Below are positions 9,446 to 19,130 of a stretch of 64,000 nt of DNA, one piece after another. The stretch covers positions 1,178,001 through 1,242,000 of the forward strand of contig NZ_CP031834.1 of the NCBI RefSeq assembly GCF_003590645.1, read 5' to 3'. Position 1 is the first letter of the stretch. Every line of letters starts with the position of its first letter. The notes below the pieces were generated by a model. The model was not told the DNA's origin and searched no databases. It saw only the letters and a program-made list of their open reading frames with translations. Origin of the DNA: Mesorhizobium sp. DCY119 (GTDB taxonomy: Bacteria > Pseudomonadota > Alphaproteobacteria > Rhizobiales > Rhizobiaceae). Both the position numbers and the translations under genes were made by a program.

Positions 9446-10396
9446 TCAGAGGCTGCGGCCGATGGCGAGGTATTTTTCGCGGCGCTGTTCGCGGAAATCG
9501 GTCGGCTTGGCGGCGAAATCGGCGAGCGTCTTGGCAATCAGGTCGCCGGCAGCCTTCATCACCGTTTCGGGTGCGCGGTGCGCGCCGCCGAGCGGTTCGG
9601 GAATGATCGCGTCGATCACCTTCAGGTCCAGAAGGTCCTGCGCGGTGATCTTCATGTTGGTCGCGGCGTCCTTGGAACGCGTGGTATCGCGCCACAGGAT
9701 GGAAGCGGCACCTTCCGGCGAAATCACCGAATAGATGGCGTGTTCGAGCATGAAGACGCGGTTTGCCGTGGCAATGGCGATCGCACCGCCCGAACCGCCT
9801 TCGCCGATGACCACCGAGATCGACGGCACCTTCAGGCCGAGGCAGGCTGAGGTCGAGCGGGCAATGGCCTCGGCCTGGCCGCGCTCTTCCGCTTCGACGC
9901 CGGGAAAGGCGCCGGCGGTGTCGACCAGCGTCACGACGGGAATCGAGAAACGGTCGGCAAGCTCCATGATGCGCACCGCCTTGCGGTAGCCTTCGGGCTT
10001 CGCCGAGCCGAAATTATGCTTGATCCGGCTCTTGGTGTCTGAGCCTTTTTCCTGGCCGATGACGGCAACAGGCTCGCCGCGGAAGCGGGCGAAGCCGCCG
10101 ATAATGGCCTCGTCCTCGCCAAAGGCGCGGTCGCCGGCCAGTGTCGTGAAGTCGGTGAACAGCGCATCGACATAGTCGAGGCAGTGCGGCCGGTCGGGAT
10201 GGCGGGCCACCTGCACCTTCTGCCACGGCGTCAGCGCCTTGTAGGCATCGCGCAGCGCATCCTTGGAGCGCTTCTCCAGCCGGGCGATCTCGTCGGCGAC
10301 GTCGACAGCTTCGCCGCTTTCGGCAAGCTTCTTAAGCTCGATGATCTTGCCATCGAGATCCTGCACCGGTTTTTCGAAATCGAGGTAATTGTACAT
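9446..10396 (-). CDS. accA: Acetyl-CoA carboxylase carboxyltransferase subunit alpha
   Basis: The 316-aa protein starts [18 protein letters not shown], the usual alphaproteobacterial AccA N-terminus, and contains [37 protein letters not shown] and GEGGSGGA (oxyanion/biotin site). With AccD it transfers carboxyl from biotin-AccB to acetyl-CoA to give malonyl-CoA, the committed step of fatty acid synthesis. Length equals that of E. coli AccA within a few residues. It lies 89 bp downstream of xerD. ATG 10396 is chosen over an in-frame codon five residues upstream by homology. Confidence 0.97.
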   Translation of the reverse strand: MYNYLDFEKPVQDLDGKIIELKKLAESGEAVDVADEIARLEKRSKDALRDAYKALTPWQKVQVARHPDRPHCLDYVDALFTDFTTLAGDRAFGEDEAIIGGFARFRGEPVAVIGQEKGSDTKSRIKHNFGSAKPEGYRKAVRIMELADRFSIPVVTLVDTAGAFPGVEAEERGQAEAIARSTSACLGLKVPSISVVIGEGGSGGAIAIATANRVFMLEHAIYSVISPEGAASILWRDTTRSKDAATNMKITAQDLLDLKVIDAIIPEPLGGAHRAPETVMKAAGDLIAKTLADFAAKPTDFREQRREKYLAIGRSL

Positions 10397-10485
10397 GCGT
10401 GAGCGGACCAATACGCCTGAATTAAAACACAGCCAGAACCTTCAAAAGACAGGTTCGGCGCCGCGAAACTCGCCTCCACATAGCG

Positions 10486-11409
10486 TCAGCTTGTCTTGTC
10501 GGCAAGCGGATGATGGTCATTGACCAGTCGCATCAACCGTTCCTCGAGCACATGGGTGTAGATTTGTGTCGTCGATATGTCGGCGTGGCCGAGCAGTTGC
10601 TGTACGGCGCGCAGGTCCGCGCCATTCTGCAGGAGATGGCTGGCGAAGGCGTGGCGCAGCACATGCGGCGAGATTTTCGCAGCCGTTATTCCGGTTCTGG
10701 CGGCAAGCCCTTTCAGGTCGCGCGCAAACACCTGCCGCGGCAGATGGCCGCTTTCGGAAGCTGCCGGAAACAGGAACGGGCTTTCGGCAAATGCCGGCAC
10801 CTTCTCACGTTCCGTGAGCCAACTGCGCATCGCCTCGCGCGCCTTCGCCGAGAGCGGCACCATGCGATCCTTGTCGCCCTTGCCGCGCACGATGAAGAAG
10901 CGCTCGTCGCGCAGCGCCACCGTCAGCGGCAGGCTGACCAGTTCGGAAACGCGCAATCCCGTCGCATAAAGCACCTCGACCAGCGCATGCATGCGCCTTG
11001 CCGCGATATGAGCGCTGTAGCCCGTCGATGCGTCATTGGCTTCGGTCGCCGCCCGGTCGAGCAGGCGGCCGGTCTCGGCCTCGCTCATGATCTTGGGCAG
11101 CGGCCGGTCTTTCTTCGGGCTGTCGAGCGTGCCGGTGGGGTCGTCCGTGCGCAGTCCCTCGGCATAGAGAAACTTGTAGAATTGCCGCAGCACCGAAAGT
11201 TTGCGCGCCTGCGAGGTCGGGGCAAAGCCGCGCCCGGCGATGTCGCCGAGATAGGCGCGGATGCTTTCGGTTGCCGCGCCCGCCAGGTCGCCGATGGTTT
11301 CGGCGGCGTCTTCCAGGTCGCGGCGGTAGGAGGAGAGCGTGTTGTTGGCAGCGCCCCGCTCGGCGCTCATCATCTCCAGAAAAGCCTCTATCCGCGCGCC
11401 GCTTCTCAT
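10486..11409 (-). CDS. xerD: Site-specific tyrosine recombinase XerD
   Basis: The 307-aa recombinase has an N-terminal SAM-like core-binding domain and a catalytic domain with R153 (ATGLRVSEL), Lys in the RGKGDK beta-hairpin, H249/R252 ([12 protein letters not shown]), H275 ([10 protein letters not shown]) and nucleophile Y284 (IYTHV). With XerC it resolves chromosome dimers at dif. The setting beside aroK and accA is the normal chromosomal locus in these bacteria, so it is not a phage or island integrase. The upstream 49-aa gene ends 5 bases before this start. Confidence 0.96.
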   Translation of the reverse strand: MRSGARIEAFLEMMSAERGAANNTLSSYRRDLEDAAETIGDLAGAATESIRAYLGDIAGRGFAPTSQARKLSVLRQFYKFLYAEGLRTDDPTGTLDSPKKDRPLPKIMSEAETGRLLDRAATEANDASTGYSAHIAARRMHALVEVLYATGLRVSELVSLPLTVALRDERFFIVRGKGDKDRMVPLSAKAREAMRSWLTEREKVPAFAESPFLFPAASESGHLPRQVFARDLKGLAARTGITAAKISPHVLRHAFASHLLQNGADLRAVQQLLGHADISTTQIYTHVLEERLMRLVNDHHPLADKTS

Positions 11410-11414
11410 GACCG

Positions 11415-11564
11415 CTATTTCTTCGGATTGATCTTGTCGGCGGGAATGCGGATGGTGATCTCGCCCTTCTTCGGCTCGACATAGGTGACCAGAGCGAACA
11501 TTGCGCCGTAGGCAATGCCCGCCAGAATGCCCAGCGTCACCAGAAACCGGAATAAGGTCGGCAT
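11415..11564 (-). CDS. Small single-pass membrane protein upstream of xerD
   Basis: A 49-codon frame, short enough to be missed by many callers, reads [20 protein letters not shown]... and ends KINPKK. Residues ~5-27 form one hydrophobic helix, followed by a charged tail ([16 protein letters not shown]). It ends five bases before xerD, and its start is ~95 bp from the divergent aroK start, so it likely leads the xerD transcript. I recall a conserved small protein at this spot in other Rhizobiales, but cannot name a function. Confidence 0.75.
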   Translation of the reverse strand: MPTLFRFLVTLGILAGIAYGAMFALVTYVEPKKGEITIRIPADKINPKK

Positions 11565-11659
11565 TGTTTGGTCGTGCCCTCCCTGTGCCGTGCCGTTATG
11601 GGACGCCCTTCATGTCATTTCAAGGGCGGGCCCTAACCCTTGACGCGCAAAGGGTTTTG

Positions 11660-12283
11660 ATGTCGAAACGCCGCATGATGAGCGAGGCGCCCGAAAACAC
11701 GGTTCCGAGACAGGCCGAACTGCTGAAGCAGCTCGGTTCGCGCTCTATCGTGTTCGTCGGTTTGATGGGCGCCGGCAAGACGGCGATCGGCCGGCGGGTG
11801 GCGAGCGTTCTGCATCTGCCCTTCACCGACAGCGACCATGAGATCGAAAGCGTCTCGCGCATGACCATCCCCGAGCTGTTCGAGCGCTATGGCGAGCCGG
11901 AATTCCGCGCTCTTGAGCAGCGCGTCATCCACCGCGTGCTCGAAAGCGGCCCGCAGGTGCTGTCCACCGGCGGCGGCGCCTTCATGAATGCACAGACGCA
12001 AGGCATCATCGCCGACCATGGCGTTTCGGTCTGGCTGAAGGCCGATATCGACACGCTGATGGAGCGGGTCGGCAAGAAGCCGACGCGGCCGCTGCTGCAA
12101 AACCCCGACCCGCGCGCGGTCATGGAGCGGCTGATGGCCGAGCGCTATCCCGTCTATGCCAAGGCCGATGTCACCGTGCCGACCCGCGACGAGCGCAAGG
12201 AAATCATTGCCGCCGAGGTCATCGAGGAACTCGTGTCCTATCTTTGCGGGCAGGGCCACCCCGCCACGGAGACTGCACAATGA
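11660..12283 (+). CDS. aroK: Shikimate kinase
   Basis: The 207-aa kinase carries Walker A GLMGAGKT (34-41), the shikimate-binding DSDHEIE and GEPEFRALE segments, the STGGGAF loop, and the lid region PTRPLL. It phosphorylates shikimate with ATP in the chorismate pathway. ATG 11660 has AAAGGG five bases upstream; in-frame ATGs at 11612 and 11675 are alternatives. Its stop overlaps the aroB start (ATGA), the usual translationally coupled arrangement. Confidence 0.96.
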   Translation: MSKRRMMSEAPENTVPRQAELLKQLGSRSIVFVGLMGAGKTAIGRRVASVLHLPFTDSDHEIESVSRMTIPELFERYGEPEFRALEQRVIHRVLESGPQVLSTGGGAFMNAQTQGIIADHGVSVWLKADIDTLMERVGKKPTRPLLQNPDPRAVMERLMAERYPVYAKADVTVPTRDERKEIIAAEVIEELVSYLCGQGHPATETAQ

Positions 12284-13410
12284 ATGACGGCGGCACCAAC
12301 GGCACGGTCAAGGTTAGCGTCGGGCTCGGCGACAGGGCCTATGACATATTGATCGGCTCCGGCCTGATCGCACGGGCAGGTGCGGAAATCGCCGCACGCC
12401 TGCCGGGCATTCGTGCTGCAATCGTCACCGACGAGAATGTCGCCGCCGTCCATCTCGAGGCTCTTACCACCAGTCTTGAAAGCGCAGGCATCGCCTCTAC
12501 GGCAATCACGCTGCCGGCCGGCGAGAAGACGAAGAGCTTCACCCATCTGCAGGACGTGGTCGACGGCGTGCTTGCCGCCCGGCTGGAGCGCGGCGACGCG
12601 GTTCTGGCGCTCGGCGGCGGCGTCATCGGCGATCTCACCGGCTTCGCCGCCGGCATCGTGCGGCGCGGCATGAATTTCGTGCAATTGCCGACCTCGCTGC
12701 TGGCGCAGGTCGATTCGTCTGTCGGCGGCAAGACCGGCATCAACAGTGCCCACGGCAAGAACCTCATCGGCGTCTTCCACCAGCCGCGCGTCGTGCTGGC
12801 CGATACCGATGTGCTCGACACGCTGCCCGTCCGCGAATTCCGTGCCGGCTATGCCGAGGTCGCCAAATACGGCCTCATCGACCGCCCCGATTTCTTCGCG
12901 TGGCTGGAAAAGAACTGGCGCGACGTGTTTTCCGGCGGCCCGGCTCGCACGGAGGCGATTGCACAATCCTGCCGCGCCAAGGCCGATGTCGTCGCCCGCG
13001 ACGAATTCGAGACCGGCGACCGGGCACTGCTCAATCTCGGCCACACATTCGGCCACGCGCTGGAGGCCGCCACCGGCTATGACGGCGCGCGGCTCGTCCA
13101 CGGCGAGGGCGTCGCCATCGGCATGGCGCTGGCCTATCGCTTTTCGGCACGCATGAACCTTGCCAGCCCGGACGATGCCGCACGCGTCGAGACGCATCTG
13201 CGCGATGTCGGCCTGCCGTGGCGCATGGCCGATATTCCCGGCGAGCTTCCCGATGCCGAGCGGCTGCTTGGCTATATTGCCCAGGACAAGAAAGTGTCGC
13301 GCGGCGCACTCACCTTCATCCTGACGCGCGGCATCGGCCAGTCCTTCATCGCCAAGGACGTTCCGGCATCCGAAGTTCTGGCATTCCTGCGGGAGAATCA
13401 CCCGGGATGA
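12280..13410 (+). CDS. aroB: 3-dehydroquinate synthase
   Basis: The 376-aa enzyme shows [19 protein letters not shown], the [20 protein letters not shown] block and the metal-binding GHTFGHALE and HGEGVAIG segments typical of AroB. It converts DAHP to 3-dehydroquinate using NAD and a divalent metal. The start overlaps the aroK stop as ATGA, and its own stop overlaps the next start in the same way, so aroK-aroB-CorC form one operon. Confidence 0.97.
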   Translation: MNDGGTNGTVKVSVGLGDRAYDILIGSGLIARAGAEIAARLPGIRAAIVTDENVAAVHLEALTTSLESAGIASTAITLPAGEKTKSFTHLQDVVDGVLAARLERGDAVLALGGGVIGDLTGFAAGIVRRGMNFVQLPTSLLAQVDSSVGGKTGINSAHGKNLIGVFHQPRVVLADTDVLDTLPVREFRAGYAEVAKYGLIDRPDFFAWLEKNWRDVFSGGPARTEAIAQSCRAKADVVARDEFETGDRALLNLGHTFGHALEAATGYDGARLVHGEGVAIGMALAYRFSARMNLASPDDAARVETHLRDVGLPWRMADIPGELPDAERLLGYIAQDKKVSRGALTFILTRGIGQSFIAKDVPASEVLAFLRENHPG

Positions 13411-14327
13411 AAGTCGAAGCGCTTGCCGCCGTCATCTGCGTCCTTCTGGCCCTGATCGCGCTCGCGCTGATATTTCGCACGCGGTTGCTCGCGGCTTTCG
13501 GCCTCGAATTGCAAAAGATCGAGCCGCAGCAATCTGCCCATGACGAGCTGCGCGGCACCGTCGCCGATCTCCATCGCGGAGGCGGCGTGGTCAAGCAGGA
13601 CCGCGACCGCATGGGCGCGCTGCTCGACCTGCACGAGCTCGAAGTCTCCGACGTCATGGTCCATCGGCTGAACATGCGCTCGGTCAACGCCGACAATGCG
13701 CCCGAGGCTGTGGTTCGCGAAATCCTGCAAAGCCCGCATACGCGCATGCCGCTGTGGCGCGGCGCCACCGACAATATCGTCGGCGTGCTGCACGCCAAGG
13801 ATCTGCTTCGGGCGCTCAACGATGTCGGCAATGATTTTTCACAGATCGACGTGATGAAAATCGCCTCCAAGCCGTGGTTCGTACCGGACACGACGACGCT
13901 TCAGGAGCAGCTCAACGCGTTCCTGCGCCGCAAGGCGCATTTCGCCCTCGTCGTCGACGAGTATGGCGAGCTGGAAGGGCTGGTCACGCTGGAAGACATC
14001 ATCGAGGAGATCGTCGGCGAGATCGCCGACGAGCACGATGTCGACGTGCAGGGCGTGCGCCAGGAATCGGATGGCTCGATCGTAGTCGACGGCTCCGTCC
14101 CCATCCGCGACCTCAATCGTGCGCTCGACTGGGAACTGCCAGACGACGAGGCAGTCACCATCGCCGGCCTCGTCATCCACGAGACCCAGTCGATCCCGGA
14201 AGAGAAACAGGCCTTCACCTTTCACGGCAAGCGCTTCATCGTCATGAAGCGCGACAAGAACCGCATCACGCGCATCAGGATCAGGCCGGCGCTCGAGGTG
14301 ACGGAAGCGGTTCCGCGCCAAACCTGA
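13407..14327 (+). CDS. CBS-pair/CorC-HlyC domain protein lacking the DUF21 (CNNM) membrane domain
   Basis: The 306-aa product begins with one hydrophobic helix (residues ~5-24), then goes straight to LLAAFGLEL...[15 protein letters not shown], a CBS pair (~75-200, containing VSDVMVHR and [27 protein letters not shown] in two parts) and a CorC_HlyC domain (~215-295). The gene after aroB in relatives, as I remember it, encodes a ~430-aa CNNM/HlyC-CorC transporter with a four-helix DUF21 domain before the CBS pair. Here about 120-130 residues of that domain are absent, while both flanks and the reading frame are intact. Soluble CorC (YbeX) proteins also lack DUF21, so this form may still function, perhaps regulating ion flux. 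ATGA overlap with aroB fixes the start. Confidence 0.82.
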   Translation: MKVEALAAVICVLLALIALALIFRTRLLAAFGLELQKIEPQQSAHDELRGTVADLHRGGGVVKQDRDRMGALLDLHELEVSDVMVHRLNMRSVNADNAPEAVVREILQSPHTRMPLWRGATDNIVGVLHAKDLLRALNDVGNDFSQIDVMKIASKPWFVPDTTTLQEQLNAFLRRKAHFALVVDEYGELEGLVTLEDIIEEIVGEIADEHDVDVQGVRQESDGSIVVDGSVPIRDLNRALDWELPDDEAVTIAGLVIHETQSIPEEKQAFTFHGKRFIVMKRDKNRITRIRIRPALEVTEAVPRQT

Positions 14328-14359
14328 GATTCAAGCTCGCGCCATGTTATGTCCGAAAA

Positions 14360-14384
14360 TGACCATAGTCATTGACCATGGTCA
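14360..14384. promoter_or_regulatory. Tandem 12-bp palindromes, probable toxin-antitoxin operator
   Basis: TGACCATAGTCA (14360-14371, one mismatch from palindromic) and TGACCATGGTCA (14373-14384, perfect) are separated by one base. They lie 39 bases upstream of the antitoxin start, where Phd-family antitoxins bind palindromes to repress their own operon. Confidence 0.75.
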
Positions 14385-14422
14385 TTCTGAAACCTATCTT
14401 TGACTGGATAGGAGCCCGGACC

Positions 14423-14656
14423 ATGACGGAGCAGGTCTCGAAATCGAAATTCAAGGCGAAAGCGCTTGAGTATTTTCGCAAGGTCGAGGCGAGCGGCGAA
14501 CCTGTGATCATTACTGATCACGGCAAGCCGACATTGGAGATTCGGCCTTACGCCGAAACGAAGCGAACGCCTCTCGAAATGCTGCGAGGCAGCGTGCTGC
14601 GCTATGACGATCCGTTCGAGCCTGTTGGGCTGGAGGATTGGGAAGCGCTCAAGTGA
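14423..14656 (+). CDS. Type II antitoxin, Phd/YefM family
   Basis: The 77-aa protein has the Phd/YefM N-terminal DNA-binding fold: SKSKFKAKALEYFRKVEASGEPVIITDHGKPTLEIRPY. The C-terminal part (LRYDDPFEPVGLEDWEAL) is acidic and would wrap the toxin. ATG 14423 has GGAG 12 bases upstream; an earlier in-frame ATG (14372) lies inside the operator palindromes and is unlikely. Its stop overlaps the toxin GTG start (GTGA). Confidence 0.85.
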   Translation: MTEQVSKSKFKAKALEYFRKVEASGEPVIITDHGKPTLEIRPYAETKRTPLEMLRGSVLRYDDPFEPVGLEDWEALK

Positions 14657-15051
14657 TCGTCCTCGATACCCACGCTCTTGTCTGGTGGATCAACAAGGAC
14701 GACAGTCGGCTTTCTTCCGTCGCAGCCGATGCGATCGAACAGGCACTGGCCGGTGACGGTGTGGTTGCATCGTCGATTTCTGCCTGGGAGCTCGCGATGC
14801 TTGTGTCCAAGGGGAAGCTGGACTTGACGGTCGACGTGCTGGACTGGCTCGAAGCTGCCGCCTCGATCGATGGCTTTGATTTCGTGCCGGTCGACAACAT
14901 CGTCGCGGTGAAAAGCCGGACACTGCCCGGAGACTTCCATCCTGATCCTGCCGATCGCATCATCGTCGCCTTGGCGCGCGAGCTAGGCGCGCCCCTGGTC
15001 ACCGCCGACGCCAAGATCACACAGTATCCGCACGTCGCGACGATCTGGTAG
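14653..15051 (+). CDS. Type II toxin, PIN-domain ribonuclease (VapC family)
   Basis: The 132-aa PIN protein reads IVLDTHALVWW (first catalytic Asp), SAWELAML (Glu) and DFHPDPADRIIVALA (Asp pair), ending in TADAKITQYP. VapC-type toxins cleave RNA, often tRNA or rRNA, when freed from antitoxin. The start is GTG 14653 in a GTGA overlap with the antitoxin. The pair sits alone between the aroB operon and bolA, a typical small acquired module. Confidence 0.88.
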   Translation: MIVLDTHALVWWINKDDSRLSSVAADAIEQALAGDGVVASSISAWELAMLVSKGKLDLTVDVLDWLEAAASIDGFDFVPVDNIVAVKSRTLPGDFHPDPADRIIVALARELGAPLVTADAKITQYPHVATIW

Positions 15052-15060
15052 CTCGACGCG

Positions 15061-15363
15061 CTACCAGCGCGTCGCTTCGCCAGGTGCAGCCGGTTCGATC
15101 GCCAGCGCGTGCACGCCGCCATTCAGCTCGTCGGCCAGAAGTGCGTTGACCGAGCGGTGGCGGTCGATGCGGCTCATGCCGGAAAAAACATCGGAGACGA
15201 TGCGGACGCGAAAATGCGTTTCGCCGGTGCCGTCATAGGTCACATGATGGCCCGAATCCTCGTGATGGTGGCCGGCGTGGAGATGGCTTTCGTTGAGGAC
15301 GACAAGCCGCTCCGGCGAATATGCCTGTTTCAGCTTGTTTTCCATCGTTGCCTGTATGGACAT
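15061..15363 (-). CDS. BolA family protein
   Basis: The 100-aa protein contains the BolA/IbaG fold: ERLVVLNESHLHAGHH, THFRVRIVSDVFSGMSRIDRHRSVNALLADEL and GGVHALAI. The conserved His in the RIDRHR segment is a ligand for [2Fe-2S] clusters shared with monothiol glutaredoxins. BolA proteins act in iron homeostasis or transcription; no glutaredoxin is adjacent. It is divergent from the J-domain gene. Confidence 0.9.
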   Translation of the reverse strand: MSIQATMENKLKQAYSPERLVVLNESHLHAGHHHEDSGHHVTYDGTGETHFRVRIVSDVFSGMSRIDRHRSVNALLADELNGGVHALAIEPAAPGEATRW

Positions 15364-15506
15364 TGCCGTCTCCTTCACCCAAATATGTCGCACTCATCAT
15401 AAAAGTGCCGATCTAGCATTTAATCCGCGATTCAGCGGGTTAGGGCGATGATTGCTGAAATGTCAATTCTTGTTCTGTGACCCCAACATCCCCTAAATGG
15501 GAATAG

Positions 15507-16118
15507 ATGAAACCCTATCCAAAATATTTCGACAAGATTCGCGTGCGCCCCGACCCGCAGGCCGAGGTGAAAGCGCGCGCGCCGATCTGCCAGTGGGATG
15601 GTTGCAATGAAGCCGGCACCCACCGGGCGCCTGTCGGCCGCCTGAAGGAAGGCGAGTATTTCCGCTTCTGCTTCGATCATGTGCGCGAGTACAACAAGGG
15701 CTTCAATTATTTCTCAGGCGTGCCGGACAGCGAGGTCGCGCGCTTTCAGAAGGAAGCGATGACCGGCCATCGCCCGACCTGGACCATGGGCACCAATGGC
15801 GGTGCGCGCACCTCCTCGCCCGATTTCGCGCAGCAACGTTCGGGCCGCGCCGGCTACTACAAGAATGTGCGCGATCCCTTCGGCATGTTCGGCGAGAAGG
15901 CCGCCCCGCGTGAGCGCAAGGCCAAGCCGCTTGAGGCCAAGGCGCTGGAAACGCTTGGCCTTACCACAAAGGCGACTGGCGCCGACATCAAGGCGCGCTA
16001 TAAGGAGCTTGTGAAACGCCACCATCCCGATGCGAATGGTGGAGACAGGGGTTCGGAAGACCGGTTCCGCGATGTGCTTCAGGCCTATCGCGTGCTCAAG
16101 CAGGCAGGCTTGTGTTGA
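15507..16118 (+). CDS. J-domain (DnaJ-like) protein with an N-terminal zinc-ribbon-like region
   Basis: The 203-aa protein ends in a J domain (~142-203) with KRHHPDANGG, whose HPD stimulates DnaK ATPase. The first ~60 residues carry spaced cysteines (CQWDGCNEAGTH...FCFDH) that look like a metal site. No Gly/Phe or client-binding domains of DnaJ are present, so this is a specialised co-chaperone. It lies 114 bp upstream of cobS, a pairing I recall from related genomes. Confidence 0.88.
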   Translation: MKPYPKYFDKIRVRPDPQAEVKARAPICQWDGCNEAGTHRAPVGRLKEGEYFRFCFDHVREYNKGFNYFSGVPDSEVARFQKEAMTGHRPTWTMGTNGGARTSSPDFAQQRSGRAGYYKNVRDPFGMFGEKAAPRERKAKPLEAKALETLGLTTKATGADIKARYKELVKRHHPDANGGDRGSEDRFRDVLQAYRVLKQAGLC

Positions 16119-16124
16119 GCATCA

Positions 16125-16178
16125 GGTCTTAGGCCTTTCCGGAATGGCTTTCGCCCCGCCGGAAAAAGCTCTAAGACC
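16125..16178. repeat. Imperfect inverted repeat between J-domain gene and cobS
   Basis: GGTCTTAGGCCTTTCCGG is mirrored by CCGGAAAAAGCTCTAAGACC across a 16-base loop, giving a long near-perfect stem. There is no T-run after it on the plus strand, so it is not a classic terminator. It lies in the leader of cobS. Confidence 0.6.
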
Positions 16179-16232
16179 GCTCCCGAACAAAATTGGATTG
16201 CCGGCGAAGCACGAGGCTTCGCGCGTGGAGAT

Positions 16233-17222
16233 ATGATGAACAAGGTCGATCGCGATATCGCAAACCTGCCCGACACGACGGCGTCGGTGAAAGAGAAATT
16301 CGGCTTCGATTCCAAGATGGTCGTGCCGGCCTATTCCGCTGCCACCGAACATGTGCCGGACATCGATCCCGACTATCTGTTCGACCAGCAGACGACCATG
16401 GCGATCCTGGCCGGCTTTGCCTACAACCGCCGCGTCATGGTGTCGGGCTATCACGGCACCGGCAAGTCGACCCATATCGAGCAGGTCGCCGCCCGCCTCA
16501 ACTGGCCTTGCGTGCGCGTCAATCTCGACAGCCATGTCAGCCGTATCGATCTCGTCGGCAAGGATGCGATCGTCGTCAAGGAAGGCATGCAGGTCACGGA
16601 ATTCCGCGATGGCATTCTGCCCTGGGCCTATCAGCACAATGTCGCGCTCTGCTTCGATGAATATGACGCCGGCCGCCCGGACGTGATGTTCGTCATCCAG
16701 CGCGTGCTGGAATCGTCTGGCCGCCTGACACTGCTCGACCAGAGCCGCGTCATCCGTCCGCACCCGGCCTTCCGCCTGTTCGCCACCGCCAACACGGTCG
16801 GCCTCGGCGACACGACCGGCCTCTATCACGGCACCCAGCAGATCAACCAGGCGCAGATGGACCGCTGGTCGATCGTCACGACGCTGAATTATCTGCCGCA
16901 TGACAATGAAGTCGCGATCGTGCTGGCCAAGTCCAAGCACTACCGCAACGACAAGGGCCGCGACATCGTCAACAAGATGGTGCGTGTCGCCGACATGACC
17001 CGCTCGGCCTTCATCAATGGCGATCTCTCGACCGTCATGAGCCCGCGCACGGTCATCACCTGGTCGGAAAATGCCGAGATCTTCAACAATGTCGGCCTGG
17101 CCTTCCGCCTGACCTTCCTCAACAAATGCGATGAGCTGGAACGCTCGATCGTTGCCGAATTCTACCAGCGCGCCTTTGGCGAAGAGCTGCCGGAATCCTC
17201 GGCCAACGTCGTGCTGGGGTAA
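16233..17222 (+). CDS. cobS: Cobaltochelatase subunit CobS
   Basis: The 329-aa AAA+ subunit has Walker A YHGTGKST (73-80), a Walker B CFDEYDAG segment and the sensor [11 protein letters not shown], and closely follows the Pseudomonas denitrificans CobS sequence as I remember it ([20 protein letters not shown]). With CobT it forms the chaperone-like ATPase ring that drives CobN to insert cobalt into hydrogenobyrinate a,c-diamide in aerobic B12 synthesis. cobN is not in the window. Start at 16233 or the adjacent ATG 16236; cobT follows six bases after the stop. Confidence 0.96.
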   Translation: MMNKVDRDIANLPDTTASVKEKFGFDSKMVVPAYSAATEHVPDIDPDYLFDQQTTMAILAGFAYNRRVMVSGYHGTGKSTHIEQVAARLNWPCVRVNLDSHVSRIDLVGKDAIVVKEGMQVTEFRDGILPWAYQHNVALCFDEYDAGRPDVMFVIQRVLESSGRLTLLDQSRVIRPHPAFRLFATANTVGLGDTTGLYHGTQQINQAQMDRWSIVTTLNYLPHDNEVAIVLAKSKHYRNDKGRDIVNKMVRVADMTRSAFINGDLSTVMSPRTVITWSENAEIFNNVGLAFRLTFLNKCDELERSIVAEFYQRAFGEELPESSANVVLG

Positions 17223-17228
17223 ACTCGC

Positions 17229-19130
17229 GTGGCGGGTCCCGGCGACAACACACGCGGCAAGCCCAGGACGGGCGGTGAGGCGGACGCTTTCAAGCGTGCC
17301 GTGACCGTCTGCATGCGCGCTATTTCCGGCGACAACGAGATGGAAGTCGCCTTCGCCAAGGACAAGCCCGCACTTGCCGGCAACCGGGCGCGCCTGCCGG
17401 AACTGCCAAAGAAGGCATCGAAGACCGACATCGCAGTCACGCGAGGGCTCGGCGATTCCATGGCGCTCAAGCGCGCCTGCCACGATACGCGCATCCACAC
17501 CAAGCTGGCGCCCGAAGGCAAACAGGCCCGCGCCGTCTATGACGCCGTCGAGCAGGCCCGCGTCGAGGCGATCGGTTCGCGTGCCATGGCCGGCGTTGCC
17601 GACAATATCGGCTCGATGCTGGAAGACAAATACGCCAAGGCCAATCTTGCCGACGTGCGCGATCAGGCCGACGCCCCGCTTGAAGAAGCTCTGGCGCTGA
17701 TGGTGCGCGAGAAGCTGACCGGACGGCCCGCACCGAAGAGCGGTGAAAAACTCGTTTCGCTGTGGCGCAACTGGGTCGAGGAAAAGGCCGGCGCCGATCT
17801 TCAGGGCCTGGTCGGAAAACTCGACGACCAGCAGGCCTTTGCCCGCGTCGTGCGCGACATGCTCGCCTCCATGAACATGGCCGAGGAACTCGGCGATGAG
17901 GAGCAGAACGAGGACACCGAGAACAACGACGAAGACCAGCCTCAGGGTGGCGAAAAGAGCGAGGAAGGCGGCGAGGACGACACCGGCGCCGATGACTCGC
18001 AGCCAGAGGATTCGGAAGCCTCCGCCGAGGAAGACCAGTCCGGCGAGATGGAGGCGTCAGACGCCACATCGGACGACATGGCCGATGACGACGATGCCGA
18101 CGCCGAGACGCCGGGCGAGGCGCGCCGCAAGGACGATCCTTTCGCCAACCTGCCGCGCGATATCGACTATAAGGTTTTCACCACCACCTTCGACGAGACG
18201 GTGGGGGCCGAAGAACTGTGCGAGGAAGAGGAGCTCGACCGGCTCCGCGCCTTCCTCGACAAGCAGCTCGCCAATCTGCAGGGCGTCGTCGGGCGTCTCG
18301 CCAACCGGCTGCAGCGCCGCCTGATGGCGCAGCAGAACCGCTCTTGGGATTTCGACCTGGAAGAGGGCTATCTCGATCCGGCTCGCCTCGTGCGCGTCGT
18401 CATCGATCCGATGCAGCCGCTGTCCTTCAAGCAGGAGCGCGACACCAAGTTCCGCGACACGGTGGTGACGCTGGTGCTCGACAATTCCGGCTCGATGCGT
18501 GGCCGTCCGATCACGGTGGCTGCGACCTGCGCCGACATTCTGGCGCGCACGCTGGAGCGCTGCGGCGTCTCGGTCGAGATTCTCGGCTTCACCACCCGGG
18601 CCTGGAAGGGCGGGCAGGCGCGCGAGAAGTGGCTGAAGGACGGCAAGCCGGCCAATCCCGGCCGCCTCAACGATCTGCGCCACATCATCTACAAGAGCGC
18701 CGACATGCCGTGGCGTCGCGCACGGCGCAATCTCGGCCTGATGATGCGCGAAGGGCTGCTGAAGGAAAACATCGACGGCGAGGCATTGCTGTGGGCGCAT
18801 CAGCGCCTGATCGCCCGGCCTGAGCAGAGAAAAATCCTGATGATGATTTCGGACGGCGCGCCGGTCGACGATTCGACGCTGTCGGTCAATCCGGGCAATT
18901 ATCTCGAGCGCCACTTGCGCGCGGTCATCGATCTCATCGAAACCCGTTCTCCGGTCGAGCTTCTGGCCATCGGCATCGGCCACGACGTCACGCGCTACTA
19001 TCGCCGCGCCGTCACTATCGTCGATGCCGAGGAACTTGCCGGCGCCATGACCGAGCAGCTTGCCTCGCTGTTCGGCGAGGAGACCGTCCGCGACACCCGC
19101 CGCAGCGGCGGCCGCCGGCGGGCGGGATGA
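17229..19130 (+). CDS. cobT: Cobaltochelatase subunit CobT
   Basis: The 633-aa protein starts with GTG 17229. Its N-terminal ~215 residues bind CobS. A strongly acidic Glu/Asp linker spans ~219-300. The C-terminal von Willebrand A domain has the metal site [11 protein letters not shown] (Asp418-x-Ser-x-Ser). It acts with CobS in ATP-dependent cobalt chelation. The ATGA at its stop overlaps the earliest possible start of the next gene. Confidence 0.96.
   Translation: MAGPGDNTRGKPRTGGEADAFKRAVTVCMRAISGDNEMEVAFAKDKPALAGNRARLPELPKKASKTDIAVTRGLGDSMALKRACHDTRIHTKLAPEGKQARAVYDAVEQARVEAIGSRAMAGVADNIGSMLEDKYAKANLADVRDQADAPLEEALALMVREKLTGRPAPKSGEKLVSLWRNWVEEKAGADLQGLVGKLDDQQAFARVVRDMLASMNMAEELGDEEQNEDTENNDEDQPQGGEKSEEGGEDDTGADDSQPEDSEASAEEDQSGEMEASDATSDDMADDDDADAETPGEARRKDDPFANLPRDIDYKVFTTTFDETVGAEELCEEEELDRLRAFLDKQLANLQGVVGRLANRLQRRLMAQQNRSWDFDLEEGYLDPARLVRVVIDPMQPLSFKQERDTKFRDTVVTLVLDNSGSMRGRPITVAATCADILARTLERCGVSVEILGFTTRAWKGGQAREKWLKDGKPANPGRLNDLRHIIYKSADMPWRRARRNLGLMMREGLLKENIDGEALLWAHQRLIARPEQRKILMMISDGAPVDDSTLSVNPGNYLERHLRAVIDLIETRSPVELLAIGIGHDVTRYYRRAVTIVDAEELAGAMTEQLASLFGEETVRDTRRSGGRRRAG

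Noticed and set aside
10486-11409. XerD as an island or phage integrase beside tRNA-Arg
   Set aside because: It is in its conserved housekeeping context near accA and aroK, 7 kb from the tRNA, and no attachment repeats were seen.
13407-13560. Frameshift hiding the DUF21 domain of the CorC-like gene
   Set aside because: The region upstream is aroB to its stop with an ATGA overlap, so there is no room for the missing domain in another frame.
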